64,000 nucleotides of DNA from Agapetus fuscipes (Eukaryota; Arthropoda; Insecta; Trichoptera; Glossosomatidae). Positions within the stretch are counted from its first letter, which is position 1. Every line of letters starts with the position of its first letter. Positions 50,001-61,206 of the stretch are shown here, one piece after another. The notes beneath the pieces are model-generated. The model was not told the DNA's origin. It worked only from the letters and a program-made list of their open reading frames with translations, and searched no databases. Where the stretch lies: positions 32,092,832 to 32,156,831 of the forward strand of contig OX637332.1 in NCBI GenBank assembly GCA_951799405.1, written 5' to 3'. The translations under genes were made by a program, and so were the position numbers.

Positions 50001-53000
50001 GAGTGGCTCCGGACAGGAGGCGGACTCTGACTTTGACCCGTCAGTGGGGGAGGGGGGCGCTCCCTCCCGCAGGCGCCGCGCCCCCGCCCGCAGGGGCTCA
50101 GCCAAGCAGAGCAAGCAGAAGGGACGACCCAAGCATGGCGCGGCAGGAAGCCACCCAGAGAGTCAGAGGACGAGACCGAGAGTGAGAACTCCGTTTCCGA
50201 ACAGGAGAGCGGCTCCGACGACCAAGGATTCTAATCCCTTGACGCAGGAGCCGGCGAGCAAGCGGAGCCGAGGAGCGGTGGCCGACCGGAGACGCAAGGC
50301 GGCGCCCCCAACCAAGGAAAGGCGCCCATGCCGGCCGCCAAGAGGAAAGCACCCCCCCCACACCAACCAGCAATGACGGGCAAAACCCTAAGGGGAAAAT
50401 TCCGTGGAACGTCATTTTTCCTGACCACTGGATGCAACTGTGGGTCAAACTGCCCGTACCTTCTTAAAGAAAAGACTGTTCCGGGGCGGAACAGCTTAAG
50501 GGGGGGATAATGTAACGAAATACACTGGTAGATGCTTATTGGTGTACGTGTGTTTTGAGAGAATGTTCTGGCCCAGACGATTGTAGTTGTAAAGTGTGTA
50601 TGTAGGTAGGAAATGGACTCTTCAAGAAATAAATATGTCCAGAATCGTCTAAACAAGTGTGGTAGTGGAACTTTCTAGGGCCGGCTGGAATGGCCCCTAG
50701 GTTCCGCTATAAGAAGGGTGACAATCGGCTGGAGCGAGTCAGTCTTTCGAAGCACTCACACAGAGGAATATCTAGTTACTAGGGCGACCAATATGGTGTA
50801 AAATAAATGTAATCTGTACGAAATAAATAAGTGTGTTAAAATAAATCTGTTAAAATAAGTCTGTTAAAATAAATCTATTGTAAGAAAGTCTGTGTAAATA
50901 AACTGTATGGCTAACTTGTGTTGAACTTGTGTTTTAATTAAAAGGGCCCTCAGGAAAAACGTAACAGTACCAAGAATATTATTACAATTATTTTTTGTAT
51001 GGAAATTTGTCACTTTGTATGCTTGCTACACTTTATAATATTTATTTGAAAAAAGTAATAATTAATGTAAGTAGGTATTTATGTATATAAGAACTTTTCA
51101 ATTGACGAACATTATTTGTAAGTTAACCCGTTCTCTGCCGAGAAATTTTAAATTCTTGTTTTCTCTTGTATCGCAACCTCCAAAACAAAGAGTATTATGA
51201 GGCAATGGTTATTTTTGTTACATGGCACTTTATTGGGTGAATTGTTATGTAGGTTTATTTATGTGCATTAGACGTTTTGCTACCAAATATATAAAAATAT
51301 TTTTTTGTATGAAAATTTGTCACTTTGAATGGTGGCTATACTTTGTATTTTTTTGAAAAAAGTAATGATTCATATAATTATGTAGGTATATATAAAAGCT
51401 TTTTAATCGTGAAACATTATTTTTTAGTTAACCCTTTCTCTGTCGAGAAATTTTAAATTATTTTTTTCTTTTGTATGGCAACCCCCAAAACAAATAAATT
51501 TATGAGGCAATGGTTATTGTTGTTACATAGCACTATCATAATCACGAATATGCAACAAAAATCAAAAAAATCGTAAGAGCTGTTTTTGATAAAATCTCAT
51601 TTGAAACTTTTAGCTGCTTGGAAGCCATCTTGAATTTTCTAGAATTTGAGAAATGTTTCACTATGAGTTATATAAAAAAGTAATTTCTATTAAAGTTAAA
51701 AAATATAAAAGTTTTTTGCCGTCTGATGGGTTTTTGTAGACTTTTAATTTCAATTTTTGATATCATGTAAACAGCACTTAACAGTATTTTTTTCAAAAAC
51801 TTTATTTTATTTTTGTATAGAATTTTATGTGATGTTTAATATTGTACAACATTATTCTTTTGTCAACGCCTTCACTTCTGAGAAAATCGCAATTGTTTAT
51901 TTTTTCATATCGCAACTCATAGACGACGCAGATTAGCAAGAATGTTGCCTTAACTAAATTTGATAAGTACTCGTATGTACCAAGCAACTACTTTACTGAA
52001 AATTAAAAAAAATCGTTGAAGCCGTTTTTGAGAAAATCGCATTTGAAATTTTCAGCTCTTCGGAAGCCATCTTGAATTCTCAAAATAGTGAAAAAAAAAT
52101 TATAGTGCAAATAAGGATATAAAATATTCTTTCTTGTAAATCTATATATTTTTTTAAATTGCGTTTTTATGGGTCTTTTTAATATTTTCGATGAAAATTT
52201 TGAGATCGTGTAAACAATATTTAAGTATTTTTTTTTTAAAAGTGTTTTTTCAATTTTTGTAGAAATTAATATTTCGCGTAATATTGTAGAATTTTTTTTT
52301 TTGTCAGCTCAGCCATTCCGAGAAAATCACAATCGTTTTTTTCTTTCAAATGGCAACCCATAGACGCAGGTTTGCAAGAGTGTTGCCATACCTAATTTTC
52401 TTAGTAAAAACTTAAGCAACGACCACACTGAAATTTTAAAGAAAATCGTTAGAGCTGTTTTTGAGAAAATACAATTTTATGTTTTTTTTGTATGGCAGCC
52501 ATCTTGAATTTTCAGGTTGGTGCCATGCCGGTCGGCCCATCAAAATCTGTGGTTGTCAATTCTCTAAATCCAAAAATTGGTGTCTCTGCGATAAGGCTGG
52601 GACATACATACATACATCCATACGGACGGTCGGACGGACGGACAGGTTCGACAAATTAGGTTTTTTTGCATGTCCTGGTGCAGGACAACTCATTTCCGTT
52701 GAAATCTCATTTTTTTTTCGGACGAATACAATACTTTATAACAGTTCCTTCGGACTGCTATAAAGTAAAAAATGCAATGGCAGAACGGTTGAAAAACGAT
52801 GTTTCGGTGTGACATCATACCCACGCGCGTCTGTGATTGGCAGATAAGGCAGTCACGCGGCAGTCACGCATGCGCCTCCAGCGTTTGCTGGATATACCGC
52901 AAACAAGAACTGAAATACAATTTCGAACACAGAAAATCGTATGTGTAAATGTTGAATAACTGGCACATTTGAAGACAATATGAGAATATTATGGCATGTG

Positions 53001-56000
53001 TTGGTATTGATAGTGCTATGGCAAATGGATTGAAGTTTTTAAGAGTGTGAGGCAAGGATGTGTGATGAGCCCATGGATATTTAACAGAGTCATGGACAAG
53101 TGTGTTTGAGATGTTAGACTTGATGATGATTGTGGATTAATGATAAGAGAGAGCAAAATGATTGTTTTACTGTTTGCGAATGATGCAGTTCTTGTATCTG
53201 ATTCATCAGAAGAGCCGCAAACAATGTTCTCTAGATTAAACGAAACTTTGATAGGTTATCAATTATCATTTGAAGGTGAATGCAAACAAGAAAGTTTTGA
53301 TTTTTGAAAGAGATGATAAAAATATGAACTATGAATTTAAAATAAATGGAATGAATGTTGACGCGGTAAGCTTTAAAAAGAATGAAGAATGAATGGTGGT
53401 GACGCATAAATAGCGCCATCTGTTTTATTTTTATTTAATTAGTATAAAGAAGCGAATTTCATGTTGGTCTGTCACAAACTGAAAAAAAGTGCAAATAAAT
53501 CGCAAGATGTCAGTATCAACTTTTTTGACACGGAGCGACGTGAAATTAGCAATGAATTGAGACTTCCGTTTCTACCATCGAGCAATGCAGACACGTGTTT
53601 CTGTGTCTCGAACGATTTGAAATTAAAACCCGAAAAAAATCCGTAAAAATCACATTGACTTTTTTTACTTTCTTGCTATAGCCGAAGGCTATAAAGAAAG
53701 TTATGATTTGGTGTAAAAAAAAAATTTCGAGGTTTTCACGGAAATGAGTTGTCCTGGTGCAGGACATGCCAAAAAACACTATCTTTCAAAAACGTCCGTC
53801 TGTATGTATGTATGTATGTATGTATGTATGTATGTATGTATGTGTGTGTGTCACTTTCCAAAGTATAAGACCTAGAGATACCAAATTTTGGCTACATCAA
53901 CTTTTTTGGACATGTATTAAGTATGAATAACATGGCATTACACCAACTTGAAAATTCAAGATGGCTGCCATACAAAAAAAACATAAAATTGCACTTTTCT
54001 CAAAAACGGCTCCAAGAATTTTTTTTAAATTTTCAGAGTTGCCATTTATTAGTTTTTAACTTAATAAATTAGTTATGGCAATACTCTTACTACTCTGTGT
54101 CTATGGGCTGCCATATGAAAAAAACAAACGATTGTGATTTTCTCGACAGTTAAGGGGTCAACAAAAATATAATGTTGTACAATATTACGGACAACATAAA
54201 TTTCTACAAATTTACAAAAAAAAATTTTTGAAAAAATAAATATAAAGCACCGTTTACACGACCTGAAATTTTAAATCGAAAATATTACAAAAACCTATTA
54301 AAATGCAAGATATTTGAATTTGTTTTAGATTTGATAGAAAGAACAAGCTTATCACTTTAATTCGTAATCATTTTTTTTTTACTTTTTTGAAAATTCAAGA
54401 TGGCTTCCGAAGAGCTGAAAATTTAAAATGCGATTTTCTCAAAAACGGCTCCGACGATTTTTCTGAAATTTTTTGTGAATCCATTTATATAATAGTGCTA
54501 TCTAATAATTATAATCATTTCTTCATCATAATCTCGATTTAGGGAGTTGCCATATAAAAGAAAAAAATAATGGAAAAATTCTCGGCAGTTAGAGGGTTAA
54601 TAAAAAAATAATGTATTACAAATGTAAAATAATAATAATAACCTATATATTGCCATCATTATTTTTTCCAAAAAGTGAATCAAAAGTATAGCCGCCATAC
54701 AGAGTGAAAATTTTCCATACAAAATGTATTAGCAATTTTCTTGGTAGTCAAAGGGTTAAAAATAGATAAATGGCTGCGATTCTTAAAATTTTATAAATAC
54801 CAATAATAATCAGTCGTTACTTTTTCAAAATATAACTAAAAAGTTTACCCACCATACAAAGTACTAGTTTGCATACAAAAGGGTTCAATGACCATCTATA
54901 ATAATCTAGAATATAAGTTGCAATGAAATATAAACATTCAAAACTAATATGAAATGCATGCCCACAAACAGGTATGTGTAAGTTCGCGCTAACGAATGCT
55001 GAATTTGTACTTACAAATTAAACATAAAACTTGCAACTCTTGCCGACCTTCCTTGAAACAGGGGTGACATTGACAAAGTGAATTATTTTTTACACTTTGG
55101 GAGGACTGAGAAATGCGAGAAAATTGAGATAAAGACTGAATGAAAAAAGAGTGGAGGTCTATAATAATCTATAATCTATAATCTAAGTTGCAAGGATATA
55201 TTCATTTAAAGCTCTCAGATGTATGCCCACAAACCAACAAGTGTAGTTCGCGCTTACAAATGCTGAAAGTGTACTTACAAATAAAATCCAAACCTCAAAT
55301 GAACATAAGCCCCACAACTTTTGCCGACCTTCCCTGAAACAGGGGTGACATTGGCAAAGTGAACCATTTTTTACAGTATGGGTGGTCAGCCTCATACCAA
55401 CCTATAAGTCAAGGAATGGAGGTCGTGAAAGAATTTGATTATCTGGGAAGCAAATTTGAGTCGAATGCGAAATTGACGAAATAATTGGAAAAGCGCGCTA
55501 GTAGAGGAAGAAGTGTAATGGAAACGATTGGAAGAATTGCAAGAAATAGGAAACTTACGAAGAATATGAGATCGGCGGTCCACAATGGCATATTGGTTGG
55601 TGGAAGTGAGGCTTAATGAATGTGAGCTGAGTAAAGTATGTAAGTACGGTTGAAATGGCTTACCTGAGAGCAATGGCTGGAAAGACACTGAGTGATAGAG
55701 TACGTAATGCTTGAGTGATGAACGAGTGTGGTATAAAAGAGAATATGAGAATGAAAGTACAAAAAAGTACGATGAGATGGTTCAGACATCTTGAAAGAAA
55801 GGATGATGAACAACTAACGAAGAAAGTGTACAAAGGAAATGTCAGAGGAAAGCGCAGAAGGGGAAGGCTGAGGAAAGAATGGTTAGACCAAATAGGTGAG
55901 ATTGCGAAATAATGGATTCTGCAGAGTGAGAATAAGAGAAGAGTATGTATGAAAAAGGTGATGACAGCAAAAAGTGGAGGCGCATCTGCGGAGGTACCGG

Positions 56001-59000
56001 CCACCCCTAATGAAACGGTGGCAGGATACAGTACAGTACAGTACTGAGGTCAGCTTCATACCAACCTATGAGTCGAGGATCTTTCTTGTGTAATTGGTAC
56101 TTTTTCAAATAAATCAACAAAATATTTATATTCATTTAAGTATTTATATGCCTATATCCATATTGTACGAGTATGCAGGTACACACCGCGGTGGAATAAA
56201 ATTGATTTATTATTGATATATTACATTTTTATTGAAACGGCATAAGCTGGTAGATGATTCTAGCTTTACATACGTCATACAGTGGGTAAATTTTTGCAAG
56301 AAAGTCGAGTACAGATTCTGTGCAATTTATTAATATTGCTATAATTTGTGAATGTGAGATGTGAGCGTGATTTTTTCATATAACATCCAAGTGCGGCAGT
56401 TGTGAACAGAGCTCATCATCAGGATCCTGAGAAGAAAGGATCATCATTTTGGAACAACTCAGCACAATTGATGTGAGTGGCGGGCCTTTGATCATCGCTT
56501 CTTTTTGGTACGGGAAAGTCGTCCAACATTGAAAGCCACCTAGTGAAGGTTGGTTTTTTGTTTGAGAGAAAATATCTAGGCAGTAGATCTAGGTATTTTC
56601 ACATCTCTCATTTGGAGTAATACAGTGTAGTTTCTCCATTTGTTTTTTTGTATTTATATACTCCCTGAGGGGTAAAAGTTACGAATTGCCCCTCCAAATG
56701 GTGAATTTGAAAGATGAATACTCAAGGGCAGGTGTGTACTTGATGCTTCCGCTTGTATCGTCAAGAACCATAATCTTATAAAAAATGTTCGATTGTCGGT
56801 GCATGTTGGTTTACTAAAGTGTCAGCCTTGATGAGGTGAAGCTTGAGCGGTGAGTGAAAGTGAAGTTTGTAAAGACCATTCAGTAGAAATGGACTATCTA
56901 AGAAATATAATTGGGAGTAAACAAATTGATGAAATGGTGAGGAATGATTTTGCAAAAGAAGAATGCAGTGTAAGGAAAAGTGTAAAAGGAAAGATTTAAA
57001 TAAGTTTGCTAAAATGTATTGGACATATGGAGAGAATGAGTGATGAAAGACTGACGAATTTAATGTAGTATACATTTTGAATGTAATGATATCTTTATAT
57101 GCAACTTAGATTATAGATTATTATAGATCTACAATTGAAGCTATCGTTAGACCTTTTTTGTGAACTGATAACTATTTCCAAGTATGTTCCTGTCTTGCTC
57201 TTCGAAATACTCGCAACACATTAAATGTTAAAAAAAAAAAAACAATAACAAGCAACCTGCGATGCGTTTCTGTTTTCTTGGTGACGACTAAAACAAAATA
57301 AATTTAAAGCTGAGCCTGTCGGAGACCCCGAAATCCGAATCTTTGTATCATGCCTCTCTTAAACTATCAACCATGACTTCTAATAGGTTCAATAATTGTG
57401 AACGATTGCAATGCAATATGTTCCATTTCAAACGAAAATTCAATTAAAACTCAAACCTCAGCATTTCCTCCCCTCCCATCTCATGTACTAGTACATTCTG
57501 CTCAAATTTCTTTCGTTAAATATATTAATAATTCTTTTTGGTTATTTCTTAAAGGTTCAACATTGTGTCATATTTTCAGGAAAACTTGATGATTAAAAGC
57601 AGAAAATACAAAGCAGTGATAACAAAGAGAACATTTAAAGAGCGTCTGAAGTCAGCTAGAGAGATTGCAGCTAAATTAAGAGATTTAATTGAAGATGTAA
57701 GTTATGTGTTTATAGTCAATGATATGTTTATACTATTAGGTCCTTACAGATGAAATTGACGTTTTGCCGTACTGGCGACTTTGATCTCAAATATCTCTTC
57801 TTTGGTTAAGAGTTCAAAATTCAAATTTATACAGCTATTCACTCATGTATTTGTGTTTTGAAAATTGTAATTCATTTGTTTGTTTCTCAATTATGTTTTT
57901 CTTTGCGTCACTCATTTTACAAAATGAAAAACTTGAAATATCGCGTTATTTACGAGTACGAGTTTCACCGTGGCAACAGTGCTGCAGAAATGGCTCGAAG
58001 GATTAATGATGTGTATAGCGACGGTGTCGCAAAATAAAATACAGTGCGTTTTTGGTTCCAACGTTTTCGTTCTGAAAATTTCGGCCTGCAGAACAAGCCT
58101 CGTGGATGGCCTGAGACCAAAGTTGATAATGAGGAATTGAAAGCTATTGTGGAATCGAATCAAAACACGTTTGAGTAAGCTGTAGGCTGCAAAATTAGTG
58201 ATGAAACAATTTTAATCCACTTGAAGCAAATTGGAAAGGTGAAAAGCTTGAAAGGTGGGTACCTCACAAATTGGGTGAAGCAAACCAACAAACGCGCGTC
58301 GACTGCTGCGTTACATTACTCAACCGGCACAATAATGAAGGGGTTTTAAATCGAATTATTACTTGTGATAAAAAATGAATCCTGTCGGAACCAATCGGAA
58401 GCGCTGATTGCAATGGCTGAACCCTGCCAAACTAGTCAAATCATGCCCCAAGCGAAAATCGGCTCAAAAAAATTGACTCGTGAGCGTTTGGTGGACTAGG
58501 GCCGGTGTTGTTCACTACACCTTCTTAAATCTGGTCAGACGATTACGGCAGATGTCTATTGTCAGCAGCTGCAAGCCATGATGGAAAAGCTAGCTGCTAA
58601 ACAACCGAAGCTGGTCAATCGCTCTAGGCCACTGCTGTTTCATGACAACGCTAGACCACACACTACACAACAGACGGCTACCAAATTAGAGGAGCTTCAA
58701 TTGGAATGCTTAAGACATCCCTCGTACTTTCCGGACCTTATTCCAACAGATTATCATTTTTTTTGAAATTTGGATAACTTCTTGCAAGGGATAAAATTCT
58801 ACTCCGATGGGGCAGTCCTAACCACCTTCACAGATTGTATTGATTGCCATCCGAATGGTTATTTTCGTAAAGGGATCAATTAACTACCTATGAGAGGGCA
58901 AAAGTGCATAGATAGCTATGGTTCATACTTTGATAAAATAAATATATTAGATTTAAAAAAAACTGCCAATTTCATATCTAAAGACCTAATATAATTACAT

Positions 59001-61175
59001 CATCACTTGTATTCTACAATTTATGTAATATTTATTTTTCCACTTTTTGTTTTTCAATAACAAAACCAAAAGCTAATTTTCTGTTCATTTTTCCTCAAAC
59101 ATTAGTTAACCCTACACTGCACGATTTTCTGTAAATGCAAAAAAAATATGTATTTTGATGTATTATCCCACATAAATAATGGGAAAAATAGTAAAAAAAA
59201 TCAAAAAACATTTTTTTTGTACTTTTTTCTAGAAAAATCAATTTTCACAAAAATCATAACTTGTACTGTAAGACATTATTTTCGGACGCTATTTAATATA
59301 GAAATATTTGAATACTCATTTATGAACCTTGTTTCGTCATAAGAAATAGTTTTTATCACTGTGAACTGAAAATAAACCACTTTTAAAAAATAAAAAGCAA
59401 GAGCGTCCACAGCACGTATTTAGAAGTTTTGTCAAGCCCATTGGTCAAATCACAATAATGAAGTCATATTCACACACAATATTTTTTTTGAGCAAGTTTA
59501 AACCTTACCACAGTGGGCAGAGAGATGTAGCCTATATGATAACATAGCACTGAAGTGAGAAAAAAATATTTTTCACAGTGAAAGTAGGATTTCTAAGTGA
59601 TGTTACAAATATGTAACAGTATGCAGTGTAGGGTTAATATATAACAAAACCAAAAGCTAATTTTCTGTTCATTTTCCCTTAAATATTAGTTAATATTATT
59701 AATTCGCACAAGTGTGTGATTTTTGTTAAAACCAAAAAAACTCAAATCAAAGAAAATGGGAAAGTCTGTTTGTTCTAGAATAGGTACAGTAAAACCGTGT
59801 TTGTGTTTATTTTTCAAAAAACATATTTTGTTAAAATGGAGCTTTAAGAAGTGTCGGCTGAAACATTTTATAAATTGTTAAATTAGGAAGTATAAAAAAA
59901 TATTTTGCTCTTCGAAAGTATTTTGCCATAATAAGTCTTGTTATGTTTATATGCAGGGGTACCTATAATCTCCCGGCTAGCTATTATCCTCATCATCTTT
60001 CAGGGAGTGGTATTCTTTTCTATGATGTCGCTTATTTTACTTTGGGAATAATTGCATATTAAAACATAATCTAGGAAAAAGAACACTGGGCTTTATCCAA
60101 TGAATTTTGGAAACGGAATCGGGAAAGAAGGAAAATTGTTAGCCCTGTATTTTAACACTAAAATACACTTTCACAATTCATTGTGTTGTTGACTTGAGTC
60201 TTGAGCAGCCTGCAAGGCAAGCTCATCGCAAGTTCTAGATGTAGGCACTGTGCACGGCTCAGCCATGCACGGGAGCCCCAGGGTGAAAGCTCCTCTGCAC
60301 CAGGCTCTACTCCACAAGACGCGTGCCTTTGTTGGCAGGAAATCCAAGAGGGAGGGGCGGAACTTCCATTGTCAGGTGGGTTGCCGCGTCACGTCTACAT
60401 CCAACTTCTTGTAGACCTCGCCCAGGGCAGTGCCTGAAAGCTGTGGCACCCTTCTGGAGACTTCGAGCTTCAAGATATCTCTGTTGTGCCCAGAATCCTT
60501 TAGCTCCCGCAAACACGCTACTTTTGTTTTTACGTTTTTTTTTTTTTTATGGAAAATATTGTACAGCTCACCAGTGTATAGTTTAGCAAGTGAGTGTTCG
60601 CGTGTGTGTGTCGCAGCCGCAGGGCTCGCTGCCCGACGTGTCTGTATGGGCGCTCAGCGTGGGCCGCCGCGTGGCCTACCAGCGCGTGCTGGCGCGCCAC
60701 CTCATCTACTCGCCGCTGGAGGAGGAGAGGGGCAAGCTGTGCGGGAAGCCGCACACCATGTTCCTCAAGGTAACTACCACGTTGTTCATCCTGACAATAA
60801 TGTTTGGAAAACTACTTTGACTCATAAAGGCACTTTTTAAAATATTGTGTAATGTTTGCAGTTGGTGAGAAAGGTAATTTTGTTTCTATGGAGAAATAAA
60901 GTTAAGCATTGCATTGGAGGTTATAACGTTTGAGTTCTCCAGATAAAATTTATTCCTTATTAGAGCCTCGTTTCAAGTTGACACGTCATGACAAAAATTA
61001 AAATTGTACAAATGACAAGTTATATCAAATATATTAACTTTTTTGCAATGCAATGTTATAAATATTTTAATTTGCATTTACTTGGCAACTTGCCAAGTAG
61101 GATGGGAATATAAATCTTACATATCTGTTTGCTAAAAACAGTTGTTCTTATACAATTTACAACCCTTCCGGGAAT

Positions 61176-61206
<31 letters not shown>

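Larger units (their letters stand above)
44531..50966 (+). mobile_element. Non-autonomous LTR retrotransposon with SAP-domain ORF and nested insertions
   Basis: Two 456-bp LTRs (44531-44986 and 50511-50966), TGTAAC...GTAACA ends, target duplication GTAC (44527-44530, 50967-50970). A tRNA-type primer-binding site starts TGGTGTCGG at 44988, and a polypurine tract AAGGGGGGG lies at about 50498-50507. The LTRs differ at one base by eye (GGACCCT versus GGGCCCT). The internal part, without insertions, is about 1.8 kb and has no protease, reverse transcriptase, RNase H or integrase motifs. It holds one ORF in pieces (SAP domain, Lys/Glu-rich, Ser/Asp-rich). A hAT (45546-48910) and a poly-T-headed insert (about 49531-49880) interrupt it. 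It would depend on a helper for reverse transcription. Confidence 0.88.

Noticed and set aside
60307..60516. Short frames at 60200-60590 as a host exon
   Set aside because: They fall in the decayed third copy of the TGTTATG solo LTR, and ferlin exons 11 and 12 are contiguous in the protein without them.
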